A DNA stretch of 64,000 nucleotides from Panicum virgatum (lineage: Eukaryota; Streptophyta; Magnoliopsida; Poales; Poaceae): assembly GCF_016808335.1 (NCBI RefSeq), contig NC_053149.1, positions 56,721,922 to 56,785,921 of the forward strand, written 5' to 3'. The position numbers were made by a program, and so were the translations under genes. The notes beneath the pieces are model-generated. The model was not told where the DNA came from, did no database searches, and saw nothing but the letters and a program-made list of their open reading frames with translations. Shown piece by piece: positions 11,252 through 21,792 of this stretch; position 1 is the stretch's first letter; the number at the start of each line of letters is the position of its first letter.

Positions 11252-12411
11252 CATGGAATACAAAACCGCTCGATAATCGCGATTATCGGTGAAATTTACC
11301 GTTACCGATGTTGACTGATATCGGTTTTCAATTGATTTTTCGATGGATTTCGATCCAAATTTCAAAAATTCAAAGAAATTTATAACTAGTGTGGAAAAAA
11401 TTCTATAAAAAACTAGAGCCTCTCTGTAGTCTAGAATGATGTCACATATTAAAAACAACTACCGTTTGCTTAGACAAAAAAATGTTTCCAATACTAAAGT
11501 CTGATAATTGATTCAAATCCATCGATAATCAATGCAAATCAGTTGATATTCAACAATTTTGGTTGATTTTCTATTTCCTTTCACCAACTTGACCAAATAT
11601 GCATGGGGTATTTACTATATTGTTGTATATTATGCTACAAATGGATGGTTACACTGATAATTTGCAATGTAGATTAGTGTTAAATATTAGTGGTGGGAAG
11701 AAAGACTTCAATGTTGACTTGTTGTTAAATCAGTTAGGATACAATAGGCTTCAATGTTGACTATAATATGTATGCTTATACTAAAAAATTATGTCTAACT
11801 GGTTTACATAATTATTATAAAAAAGTGTCATTTATGAAAAATGGATGTTTTAAGTGCCTTTCTGTATGAATTATGGATGTGGTCATATGAGTCTGTTACC
11901 AATTTGCATAAAACTTGTGTCAATTTATGCTAATATGGACAATGTGGTTTGTATGGACTATGTACTTTTTTGTATTTATGTGCAATTTCATTTGGTGTAT
12001 GCCTATTTGTGTGGTTTGCAGAATTATACATAACATGGATATGTGTAATATGTATCTATAGTTTATTCAATTTATGTCCAAAATATATGTACATGTTTAT
12101 TTCTAATGCAATTCTATCGTAAGCTACGTATGTATGTATAATTTACCTTATAAAATACCATACTTAACAAACCAAATAAAAATTCTATAAAAATTTCTAT
12201 TTTCCATCTGCTAAATACATTTCTCAGCCGAATTTTCGATAAATCGACCGATTTGCATCGATTATCAATGATAAATCATTGATTATCGATATTTGAATTT
12301 GACCTTCCTTATCAGTCGATTTTAGCGATATTTCACCGATTTTCAATTTTCAATCGATTATCGATACCGGAGGGCACTGATAAACCATGTATCAGTGATA
12401 ACGTAAACCCT
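11252..12411. mobile_element. Probable non-autonomous Mutator-like element, 9-bp duplication
   Basis: 1160-bp AT-rich region flanked by the identical 9-mer GGTCTGTAG (11243-11251 and 12412-12420), the duplication length of Mutator-like elements. Its two ends are diverged inverted sequences rich in CGATTATCGAT-type words: left 11268-11345 (TCGCGATTATCGGTGAAA) and right 12230-12385 (TTTCACCGATTTTCAATT). The outermost 15 bases match only loosely (GGAATAC.. against GGGTTTACG..). No coding sequence. Family assignment rests mainly on the 9-bp duplication. Confidence 0.65.
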
Positions 12412-12420
12412 GGTCTGTAG

Positions 12421-13122
12421 TCTGTACGACGGAGCGAGCACCCGGAGCACTTCCGCAACCGACGCGCCGGCACGACGCGATCCGGCGGCCGCTTCCGGCT
12501 TCCCGGTCCCGGGCGCGCGCCGGGATCGGAGCGCCGATCGAGCGCGTACATGGTGGCCAGCACGGACGCGCCTGCGCCCGGCAGGGCTAGGCTAACTGGA
12601 ACGTTTGGGGCCATGCCCGACTCCGATCCCCCGCCCGCGCCGTGCCCGGGCTTGCATGCATGCGTACCGACCTGCGCAGCGCCGCCGGCCGCCGGCGCTC
12701 GGCGCGAGGCTTATCCAGCGTTAGCCGCTGGCCCGGCTTCTCGCGGCCGCCGCCGCCACCATGGTTGCTGTCCGATCGCGACGGAGAGCGGCGGCGCCGC
12801 CACGTACCTGTCCCCCGGGCTCGGATGGTTGGGGGTGTGTTGGGCTACGGCGCTACACTACGCAGGCAGCCTTCGTTGACACTTGCGGCTCGACGCCGTC
12901 TGGCCGCGCACGCCACGATCGAGTATGCAATAAGGTGCGAATTTGTTCCCGTCTGCTCTGCTGCCTTCATTTCCTCCGGGATTGACAAGTTTGTCTCGTC
13001 TCTCGTGGTGTCGATACGAATCGCACACGTTCTCCACATTACAATTTTACTTGGGGGCAGTTAGTAGGAGCGTGGCACGGGCCCACCGTTTGTGTTTTTA
13101 TAGTGCTCCCATTTTCTTCTAC
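12421..13122. other. GC-rich spacer, no recognised gene
   Basis: 12421-12930 is GC-rich with open frames on both strands, the longest on the minus strand ending near 12614. None gives a known domain and none shows convincing splice signals. It might be a gene fragment or first exon remnant; nothing supports a call. Confidence 0.4.
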
Positions 13123-13125
13123 TAA

Positions 13126-13448
13126 GAGCAGTCCTAACCCTCCAACTCAGCTGGTTTCCATAGCATTAAATACATTATCATGTAAGTAAAAAGCTGAGGT
13201 GGCAGCAAAGTTAATGAGGAGAGAAAATAAAATATGAAGAAACCAGATCTCATGTAAGAAACCATGTCTACACGAAAACCAAGACAAAAAGAGAGAGGAT
13301 TTGAGAGGAATAGGAGAGAGAAGAGATATGATTGAATAGCAATTTATTTTGAAGAAACTATACATTGGAGATATAGTTTCTATGAGTAGTGTCTATATAA
13401 CATGGTAAATATAGAAACTGCTAGTGGTTTCTTGGGTTGGGACTAGCC
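13126..13448. mobile_element. MITE with TAA duplication (GAGCAGTCC type)
   Basis: 323 bp between TAA copies at 13123-13125 and 13449-13451. Ends GAGCAGTCCTAACCC and GGGTTGGGACTAGCC are inverted repeats. Non-coding, AT-rich. Confidence 0.85.
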
Positions 13449-13451
13449 TAA

Positions 13452-13786
13452 GTGTGCATTTCTTTGCAGAGGGCTAATTTTTAGTCCGGTCACAGAATAT
13501 TGAGACGATGCTGATTAAAAGTTACAAGTAAACTAATGATAGAATAAATTGCATAACTCTAGACTAATTCATGAAAAGAATTTAATGAACCTAATTAATT
13601 TATAATTAGAGGATATAGTGAAATTGTACTAATTATATATTTATTAGATTCATCTTGTGAATTAGCCTAGGGGTTACGCAATTTATTTGATCGTAAATCT
13701 GCATTGATACTCTTACAATCTTACTCCGCATCCAAACATATGGGATCAAAAATTAAAAATTAGCCAGCTGGAAACAAACACACCCT
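13452..13786. mobile_element. MITE, Tourist/PIF-like, abutting the previous one
   Basis: About 335 bp with inverted ends GTGTGCATTTCTTTGCAG..GGCTAATTTTTA and TTAAAAATTAGCC..AAACAAACACACCCT. It shares the TAA at 13449-13451 with the MITE on its left and ends at another TAA (13787-13789). Confidence 0.78.
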
Positions 13787-13789
13787 TAA

Positions 13790-14315
13790 CTACAAGTAGA
13801 CGTATCATCGGCCATAATCTCTACTTTACGGCGTGCTTAGCTTGGACAAATGAAGTGCTGTACTGTCCTTCCAGCGCTGCCCGAAGCTGGGGAGGGGATG
13901 TGTGTTCCTGTTCACAGAACTTTATCTGCGGGTAAAAAAACTTTTTTGCGCATTAATTATGTCGGTAGCAGTACACTCGGTCTTCTCACGTGATCCGCGC
14001 GCGCCTCTCTCCGTGAGAAAGCCTACAAAGTTGCCAGTCACCTTCCTATCCATTTCCAACCATACAGTCTAAATCACTTCCAGTCTTCTACTAGTGACAA
14101 TCAAGAAAATTTTCCAAAAAAGGTTTTCTTAAATTATTAATGGCCGCCAACGGCAACTTGCTCCGCCGTCCGCCCGGTGTGAACTGGCTGGCCGACCGTC
14201 CTGGGAATGTCACTGTTGCCAGCCCTACACAAAAATCGGCTGACGGCGTGGCTCCGTGGAGCTCAGTCGTTAATGCCACCACATGGCGCCCATCCGCGGA
14301 ACGAGTCTATATATT
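13790..14315. other. Spacer without a recognised gene
   Basis: A short open frame at 14140-14340 has biased codons but matches nothing known. TCTATATATTC at 14306 could be a TATA box, with a MITE inserted just downstream; no transcript can be supported. Confidence 0.4.
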
Positions 14316-14318
14316 CAA

Positions 14319-14642
14319 GGCCGTGTTTGGTTGGCCTTGAAAAAATTTTCATGAAAACATTTTGGCTCTTTGACCACTAATTAGGAGTATTAAATGAAGT
14401 CTAATTACAAAACCACCTTCACAACTATGGTACTGTAGCTAATAAGGCATTTGACCGTACGATTAGAGGATGATTAGGCACGGTTACTGTAGCATCATTG
14501 TAGAACTTGGTTCATTAGATTCGTCTCGAAAAATTATACACATTCGTGAAAAAGTTTCGCAAATAAACTTCGTTTAGTACTACATGCATGCATTTGTTTT
14601 TTTTTTGTGAAAAATTTTTCATGGGAACAACCAAACACGGCC
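14319..14642. mobile_element. MITE with GGCCGTGTTTGG ends, CAA duplication
   Basis: 324 bp from GGCCGTGTTTGGTTGGCC to GGGAACAACCAAACACGGCC, long terminal inverted repeats that include the inner TGAAAAAATTTTCATG region. Flanked by CAA on both sides. Interior shows the common GCTACAGTGATGCTACAGTA-like and TTCGTCTCGAAAAATTA words. Confidence 0.88.
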
Positions 14643-14645
14643 CAA

Positions 14646-15297
14646 AAAAGAAAGAGAAAAACGCCGCGGGAGGCAGCGTCACATGACAGGAGCTAATGAC
14701 CGGGGATTAATTACTTTATCAACAGTACCACCATGAAAAATAGCAGCAGTAACATGGAGCCGAATGAAAGGGATCGCTGGTTTTAACAATGCTAGCTGCC
14801 GGCCGGACGGTCGGTACTGGCGGCACCACACTGCTGCTTGACGACGGCATTATTAATTAGCCGTCAAGCAAGTCAACAAATTGAAAGCACGAAAGTAAGA
14901 GAGTGGCTAGTACATGCACCGAAGCAAAGACGGGGTTTGTGGGGGCTTTACGGCGCTGATCGGATTTGTTTGACTAATGCGGCCGCGCGCCGTAAGGGAA
15001 GACGAGTCTCAGTTCTCAAGTGTGTACTATGTGTGTACTCCGTTTGGTCTAAAAAAGAAAAGAAAGAGGAAAGGAAAGGTGTGTGTCTCCCCATCCCTTT
15101 CGAAAATGGCAGCGCCTTTGGTGAAGGTGTTGTGGGCATAAGTGAAGGTGAGAATATGTTTTCTCGTGGGAGCGAGGGATATGTGTCGCGTTTGTAGTGG
15201 GTTCATGATGATGATGATGCATGGCAAGAAATAACTTATTTATTTGCTTCTCCACAAATTGAGCAAAAGCAGTTTGAAAATTGGACAATGGACTAAA
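14646..15297. other. Spacer without a recognised gene
   Basis: Mixed composition, with only short reading frames of low-complexity content (KKEKKEERK-like from an A/G-rich run near 15050). No domain, RNA gene or transposon end was recognised. Confidence 0.45.
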
Positions 15298-15299
15298 TA

Positions 15300-15483
15300 C
15301 TCCTTCCGTCTCAAAATAAATGCACTTATCGAATTTAAAATTTATCCTAAAATAAAGCATATATGAATGAGACAACTTAGCTGTAATTATTTTGTGCATT
15401 CATTATATCTTTATAGAGGTTCGCACTGGCATTGATCTCCGCACTCAAATTCTAGTAGTGCATTTCTTTTTGGATGGAGGGAG
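15300..15483. mobile_element. Stowaway MITE (Tc1/mariner type), TA duplication
   Basis: 184 bp between TA copies at 15298-15299 and 15484-15485. Ends CTCCTTCCGTCTCAAAATAA and TTTTGGATGGAGGGAG are the standard Stowaway inverted ends of grasses. Confidence 0.9.
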
Positions 15484-16020
15484 TAGATACAATCCGCCTG
15501 CTTCTCAATAATATAAAAAGATAATATGCCATCACAAAAACCATGGTAAAACAAAGTCTGACGGTCTATTTCGCATGTGAGAATCTGGCTCCTAATCAAA
15601 ATTCCGCAACTAAATTAGGGTGGCTGAATTCTAGGGGTGTTCAGGTTTCATCTGAATCGCATTAAAATTACAGAAAAAAAAAACTTTGCGATCTTTATTA
15701 TTCAAACCACCACAACATGAGCCACATGACCGAGAAAGGGAAAACCTCATGGGGCAAAGCCGCCAAGCGGCAAGACTGGTGCATGCACTAGGCACTAGCC
15801 CATTCCGTTTCCTTCACCTTTCTCTCCCCTTTCTTTTTCCCAAAGGCAGGAGTTTGAGTAGATCGCGGTATTCCACTAGCTAGTCCAATCACGAATCATG
15901 GGATGTGGAATGCCGTGCGCCGCGGCCGTGGGATAAGACAGGTGCCGGCCGGAGGCAGCATGGTCCAACAAAAGCTGCAGCTCCATCTCCCCAAGCCCCC
16001 AAGGTTGCCCAGGTGACAAG

Positions 16021-16347
16021 CCCCTTGTTTAGTTACAGAGTTCAAAATTCTAATTTTTTTTCCGGCACCTGCATCTAGAATTAAATCTAGACGAAATAAA
16101 AAAAATGTATTGCACAGTTTGCCTGTAAATGGCGAGACAAATCTAATTAGGCCGTAATTAGACGCTAAATTGCTACAATAATGCTACAGTAACAACCTCT
16201 AATGATGGATTAGTTTGGCTCATTAGATTCGTCTCGTGATTTACAAATGAGTTCTGTAATTTATTTTGTGATTAGTCTATGTTTAGTATTTCAAATGTAG
16301 AAAAATATTTTTAAAAAAAATTTATACAGCACAACTAAACAAACAAG
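16021..16347. mobile_element. MITE, TTGTTTAGTT type
   Basis: About 327 bp with diverged inverted ends CCCCTTGTTTAGTTACAG and CACAACTAAACAAACAAG. The interior has the inverted pair GGCGAGACAAATCTAATTAGG and TCATTAGATTCGTCTCGTG common to this MITE group. Target duplication not resolved. Confidence 0.78.
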
Positions 16348-17134
16348 ACGCATGGCGCATGTCAGATACAACAATCGCGGACGCACCCGGCGGCTAGAAA
16401 CGATCGCGAAACGGAACGGGAAACAAGCCGTGGACGCGCGACTAGTCGTCGTCTTTGGCGGTTTGGCCCCGTTCGTGAGCCACACGGGAGGCACAGGGTG
16501 GTGCGGTGCGGGAGCGGACGCGGACACGCTTGAAACGGTCTTCCTCCACGCCAACCGCCGCGCCCGCGCCCACGGGCGGCGAGTCTGGCCGCGCTCCCGT
16601 GCCCAGATCCCCACGGCAACCGGCCGGCCCCCCGCCACACACGATGATGCCACGGCACCACGAGCCGCGGCCGGATCACGGGCCGGCTCCGGCGCCGCCC
16701 CACCGGGTCGGGACGACGCGTCGCGCGGCGGCCGCGCGGGTGCTCGGCACGCTAGCTGCTGCTGGTGCTAGTGCTGGTGGCGCCTGGATCCCTTCCGTTC
16801 CACTCCACGGCGCGGCTTGCCGCTGCCAACTGGCCTCCTCCAAGTTGGCGGTGGCACCTCCCTACCCGCACAAGCCTTCACGGCGACTCCACTCCGTTCC
16901 GCTGCTAGCTCTGGCGGCGAGACAAGTTGCAGGACCCCCCGTTGTGGTCTCTGGTCTCGAATCGGTCATCTGAGCTGGACGGCTACCTGTTCGACGCACA
17001 GGGTTTCACTGCTATGTCAGGAGGAGCCCACCGGCGCCGGCGCAGCTGTTTCGCCCCGCTGCTGCCGCAGATGATCCGATCGAGCTTCGACCTGCCGCCA
17101 CTGGTGACTGGTCTTGCCAGTGCCAGAGAACATA
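16348..17134. other. GC-rich spacer, no recognised gene
   Basis: High-GC stretch whose long open frames on both strands are Arg/Pro/Ala-rich, as expected of GC-rich non-coding DNA. No domain, start context or splice pattern convinces. It may include captured gene fragments. Confidence 0.45.
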
Positions 17135-17414
17135 GGCTGTGTTTAGATGAAGGGAAAAGGCGGGAGAAAAAGTCACATCAGCCACTATAGCACACTGTAG
17201 TACTTTTCGTTTGTTTGTGGTAAATATTGTCCTACCATAATCTAACTAGGCTTAAAAGATTCGTCTCGCAACGTACATCAAAACTATACAATTAGTTTTT
17301 TTATTTAACTATATTTAGTACTCCATGCATAAATTATGTGCTATATTTAATGTTTTAATGTGATAGGGGATGTGATGTAAAAGTTTGGAAATTTTGTGGG
17401 AACTAAACACACCC
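17135..17414. mobile_element. MITE with GGCTGTGTTTAG ends, ATA duplication
   Basis: 280 bp from GGCTGTGTTTAGATG to GGAACTAAACACACCC with ATA on both sides (17132-17134, 17415-17417). Non-coding. Confidence 0.82.
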
Positions 17415-18184
17415 ATAGAACATCTCGGAAATATAGGACTGACAGGCGCAGAGTTCGTCAGGTGATCCTCACGCTTTTCGAAGGAAGAAGAGGCCGAGGC
17501 GGCCACCGGCCCACCGCTGCTGTCCGCGTCTGCCGGCCCTCGACGCTCGACGCCGAGACGTGCGAGCTTGTGTCGCTGGCAAGTGTTGCAGGCCGGGTAC
17601 GCCCAATTTTGACCCGAATTATCGTGGGCTTTCCCCCCTGGGAATTTTGCATGCGCGCGGAAAATTACAAGCGCCGCTGACGCATCAACAGTGTCCCGGG
17701 ATCGGGCGGAATCCAAACCAAACAGGAAATGAGGGGGAAAAGGCGAACAGAATTGACATCAGAGTGCGGACAGCGAACCGGTCAGAGAAACAGGCCAGGC
17801 ACACCTCACATAGAAGCTCGAGATTAATCTTCATTAATCGATAATTAATTTACTAATTCACCCCCCATCACTTCATTTCGGAGGCCAAGCGATCGAGGAA
17901 TCGAGCCTGGCGCGTGCATCTCCAGGCTCGGATCGCTCGCGAGTCGCCGCTCCGAAAGGAAGAAAAAGAACGAACTCCCTTTCAAGATGGGAGCAAAAAC
18001 TACAGCAGCAGCAGAAGCACACGCGCAGCAGCGTCGATCAAGAACAAGAGCAGAGCAAGCACCTTACAAGGCCAGAGGTGAAGGGAGGGTACGGCGAGGG
18101 TTGTAGTAGTAGTACAGGGGTAGTAGCTATGGTAGTGGCGGGCGCCGGCGATCGGAGCGGAGGTGGTATCGATCCCGGGGCGGA

Positions 18185-18886
18185 TCACTCGGACGGCGCG
18201 GCGGCGGGGGCGGCCATCCGGGGGGAGGTGACGGGGAAGAGCGGGAGCAGGCGCGGCGGCTCGGCGCCCCTCGGGGATGGGTGGAGGAAGAACCCCCTCT
18301 CGGCGATGGCCGCGCGCTCGGCCACCTCGGAGGACGACGTCGACGCCGGCGAGCGGTTGAAGGGGTCCCCGGTCAGCGGCGTCACCGGGCTGCTGAGCTT
18401 CAGGGACGGGAAGTCCAGCACGCTCGGCGAGAGGATCTCCGGCGTCGCCCTCCGTGGCGACGGCGGCGGGCCCATCGCCAGCGGCGCGATCATCTTGAGG
18501 TTCTTCAGGCTGCTCCGCCGCTCGTACAGCTTGAAAGACGGCTTCTTGGGCCGGCACGGCCCGCCAGCCGCCTGGCCGCCGCCGCTGTTGCCCGCGGCCG
18601 CTGCCGCCGTCGCGTCGTTCTTGATTGGCTGCTCGGCGCCGGTGAGCATCTGGACGACCTGCTTGAAGGACGTGGTGTCGGCCTGCACGAAGGTGGTGGG
18701 GAACGGGGTGGTGTCGATGGTGCGCGGGATGGGCCGGGGCGACGGTGGGAGGTTGTGGGGCTGCGCACGGTGGTGGGGGTGAGACGGTGAGGTGGAGGAG
18801 GACGACGACGAGGAGGTGGAAGAGGAAGGGGAGTTGGGGTCCTGCTGATGAGGCATGGGGAGGAGCTGCTTGGTGGAGACCTCCAT
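18185..18886 (-). CDS. VQ-motif protein
   Basis: Intronless gene of 233 residues, as usual for grass VQ genes. VQ proteins are plant nuclear (some plastid) cofactors that bind WRKY transcription factors and are often MAP-kinase substrates in defence and growth. The motif FKQVVQMLTG (residues about 74-83) fits the FxxxVQxLTG consensus. The protein is Ser/Pro-rich with many SP and TP sites after the motif (PPSPRRATPEILSPS, SSPVTPLTGDPF), and PKKPSFKLYERRSSLKNLKM resembles the conserved C-terminal blocks of the VQ4/VQ11/VQ31-like group whose phosphorylation is known in Arabidopsis. The start at 18886 (MEVSTKQLLPMPHQQDP) is chosen over upstream in-frame ATGs because the extra leader would be translated from a low-complexity 5' UTR containing a tandem duplication. 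Function beyond the family role is inference. Confidence 0.92.
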   Translation of the reverse strand: MEVSTKQLLPMPHQQDPNSPSSSTSSSSSSSTSPSHPHHRAQPHNLPPSPRPIPRTIDTTPFPTTFVQADTTSFKQVVQMLTGAEQPIKNDATAAAAAGNSGGGQAAGGPCRPKKPSFKLYERRSSLKNLKMIAPLAMGPPPSPRRATPEILSPSVLDFPSLKLSSPVTPLTGDPFNRSPASTSSSEVAERAAIAERGFFLHPSPRGAEPPRLLPLFPVTSPRMAAPAAAPSE

Positions 18887-19300
18887 TGAGTGAGTGTGGG
18901 TTTCCTGGGTTTTGGCGTTGGTGGAGAAGAGGAAGAGGAGGAGAAGAGGGCCGGGGAGGAGACGACGGGGGGAGGGGAGGGGAGGGGAGGAGGAGGAGGA
19001 TTTGAGTGGAGGCAGAGGGTAGAGGAAGGTTAAGAAGAGGGGAGAGGAAGCTGGGGAGGGGAGTAGAGGCGCATTGCTGGTGGTGAGTGAGACTTTGGAT
19101 GCACGAGCCTGTTTGCTGGTAGAATGAATAATATTTGGTTGGTAGATTGAATAGTATTGTGTGAGAGGAAATAATAGAATGAATAATATTTGGTTGGTAG
19201 ATTGAATAGTATTGTGTGAGAGGAAATAAGTCGTAATAAACCAAGTCAAGCCAAGCCTAGACCAACAGAACAGGCATGCTCTCTTTCTCACACTCTCTCT
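18887..19300 (-). promoter_or_regulatory. 5' UTR/promoter of the VQ gene with 55-bp tandem duplication
   Basis: The G/A-rich (+ strand) run up to about 19060 is a CT-rich leader on the gene strand, common in plant 5' UTRs. Beyond it, 19120-19174 and 19175-19229 are two virtually identical 55-bp copies, each holding AATAATATTTGG and ATAGTATTGTGTGAG. No clear TATA box could be fixed. Confidence 0.5.
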
Positions 19301-19644
19301 CTACATTATGTATGTTTCTTTTTCGCCCGGGTTTATTTTTCTCGTTGGTTTTCCTCTAGTTTTCGTTGTCTTTTTCCTCTTCTTTTTTTGCTCGATCGGT
19401 TGTGTTGTATAGTGCGGTGGCGCCGTGGTTGGGAAGCAGCAGGGACAATCTTGTTGATTGTTCCTCATGGCTCCCGACTCCGGTATACGTTTACACATCC
19501 CCATTTGGATCTTGTTTTTCGTACCTCAGTCTGTTAACGAACAGAAGATATTTTTGTAGGACAGTTGATTTTGCTGACTGAGTAATTTCTAGCTTTTGTG
19601 GTAAATAGCCGAGACCTTTTGTGTTTAATTTGATCCACCTCTAA

Positions 19645-19782
19645 GGGGTTGTTCGGTTAATCCCTTCTACAAGAAGATTGGGAGGCATTGGAGGGGAGCG
19701 AGGGGGATTTTGACATGTTAGGAGTTTAATCCTTTCCAAACCCCTCCAATCCCCTTCAATGCTCTCCAAACCGAACAAGCTC
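19645..19782. mobile_element. Small Tourist MITE, TAA duplication
   Basis: 138 bp from GGGGTTGTTCGGTTAATCCC to CTCCAAACCGAACAAGCTC, flanked by TAA (19642-19644 and 19783-19785). Typical Tourist/PIF ends. Confidence 0.88.
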
Positions 19783-20884
19783 TAATGAAATTATATTGTC
19801 ATAATAAGCTAGTTATTTTTTTCTGATTCTTTAGTGAGAGTTGGTCACTGGTCTTTTGGAGGAGATGCGGCCAACATAGATGAACAGAATCTGAAACAAT
19901 CTATGTATGGATGTAGGTGGCTAATTGCAATTTCTTATTAATGAGCTTCCTGGACATGCAAAATATCGTCAAAAGAGAAAAAGGCTCTGCAGCTACGCAG
20001 TTATTAGAAAAATGAAATATAAGGAGTGCATAGTACATGCTCTCTCATATTTATAGGTTGAATTTTAGCAGCCCATCTAATCTAACGTCAAAGGGTGTTA
20101 AGACTTGAGTAAAATATGCCACCGGCCCTTAAACTTTCTTGGGTGTGTCGTCCCGGTCCACAGACTTTTAAAGTATGTCATCCCGGTCCACGAACTCCTA
20201 ACGGGTCTCTAATCAGTCCATAACGGATCCAGGTGGTCTAATCTTTACTCAAAAAACCCCTGCAACTTTGTTTCTCGATAGAAACATCCCTCCACCAAAA
20301 ATCAATCAAATCTACCGATTGTTTCCTCTCCCATCGCGCGCAGGTTCGTCTCCCTCTGCGTACGTTCGCTCGCACGCTCGCTTGCGTTTTGCTTCCCTCT
20401 GCGCACGTTCGCTCGCTGCAGTCACAACTCAGAGCATGCAAATCAGGTATGTCTCTCCATTCATTGGCCATCACGTCCGTGCAGCTGTCGTTGGTCAAGG
20501 CCATACCGAAGGCCATCCCAGCTGCTAAGGAACGTACGTGGACTATTTGTTGTGCATGCAGACACCGAGACAGCTACAAATTAAAACTCACAGGAGTGGA
20601 GTACTGCACTTGGCCACGCACCTTTTTGCCATACTTGCAAGGCTGTCAACATCTAAAAAGGAATTTAAAAACCAGTTTAAAGAAACACCGATCAGGTAAT
20701 GCTTGATTCTTTCACATTCAGGTAAGTTAAGTTAACAGAATTGGATCTCACTTTTAACCATCTTTGTTCAACCAACCAATATAATAAACATGCTGATGAT
20801 CTTAACATAGTTCATAGAGGTAAAATCTTAACATAGTGCATAGATACTGATACGTTCTAGCATTTCATTAAATACATATATTAT

Positions 20885-21300
20885 CATGATGGCCTTCCTC
20901 TTCCTCTTGTGGATGCTTTCCTCTTCTTGGCAGCTGTCTTGGCACTTGTGGATGCTTTCCTCTTCTTGGCTAATGCAACCCGGCCTGCAACTGTGCTTGT
21001 AGTAAGCGGAATTGGTCGTTCCGACTAGCTGGTTAGATAGGATAAAGGTTGGATCTGGTAGAGGCCCTTGAGGTTGTGACAGTGAACTCTCTAAAATTTC
21101 CTGTGATAGAAAATAAAGCCAATGAAGATTTCATGTTAGAAATAAGACAACAATGAATGTATGAGTTAAATAACTGACCTCTCCAAGCATTTGAGAAAGC
21201 ACTGTGGTACTAGCTTGTGTCAAGTCTTCAAATGGTGGTGGTTGAGTGGATGAAATGTTAAGTGGATCTGGAATCTCATTTTCAGTGACTGATCCCCGGT
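20885..21300 (-). pseudogene. Decayed coding remnant inside the MULE
   Basis: On the minus strand, 21300 down to about 21180 reads TENEIPDPLNISSTQPPPF and LTQASTTVLSQMLGE, ends at a GT, and after an AG near 21103 continues EILESSLSQPQGPLPDPTF. A different frame then gives a basic tail AKKRKASTSAKTAAKKRKAS followed by RGRGRP and stop codons. Such a tail is common at the C-terminus of plant MULE transposases and FAR1-like proteins, so this could be a frameshifted transposase end. That assignment is tentative. Confidence 0.4.
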
Positions 21301-21678
21301 GTCACCTACATGACCAACACAAATTTAAGTGATTACATATAATGAAAAAAATTGGATGGCATGCAGTTACATATAAAGCAAAAATTTAAGTGATTACAAA
21401 TGCAACCTATCAGGAGGTTTAGCTGATAAGGATTTGTGCTTTTACGCTAGCTGGAAAATCTTTGTTGTTTCTCATTTTCAGTAGGATAAAGCCTTTATGA
21501 TAAAAGAAAAATGACTGCTAACTGAACTTTTGAAACCGATACATCCATCACTGTCACCTATTTAACCATGCATTATTCTATAGATCTGATTCGTCTACAG
21601 AATAGTACAGAAAATATTAGACTATACTAGTAGAACAGAGTGATGAAAAAAATGCTTGCGAAAATAAATGTGGTGCAG

Positions 21679-21792
21679 ATTTGGGACGTGCTGTCGAACA
21701 CGGAGGTGGTGAAGATTGTGTCTTCAGGCAGCGACCCCAAGGCGGCGAGGCAGGTGATCGACCGTGCGGTCCGAGCATGGCGGCGCAAGTAA
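21679..21792 (+). pseudogene. Protein phosphatase 2C fragment captured in the MULE
   Basis: After TGTGGTGCAG, which looks like an intron end, 37 codons read IWDVLSNTEVVKIVSS, then PKAARQVIDRAVRAW, then a stop. This matches the C-terminal part of plant PP2C catalytic domains (GVWDVLSNxEVVxIV...AARxLVxxAVRAW). The following KYPTSKxDDCAVVCLFL block of intact PP2Cs is missing, so no active phosphatase can result. The capture of an exon with its flanking intron fits a Pack-MULE. Confidence 0.8.

Noticed and set aside
16352..17190. Possible GC-rich gene
   Set aside because: Open frames on both strands with Arg/Pro/Ala bias, no motif and no consistent splice model.
18000..19244. 414-codon minus-strand frame overlapping the VQ gene
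   Set aside because: Wrong frame of the VQ coding sequence plus its CT-rich leader; only the frame with FKQVVQMLTG is conserved.
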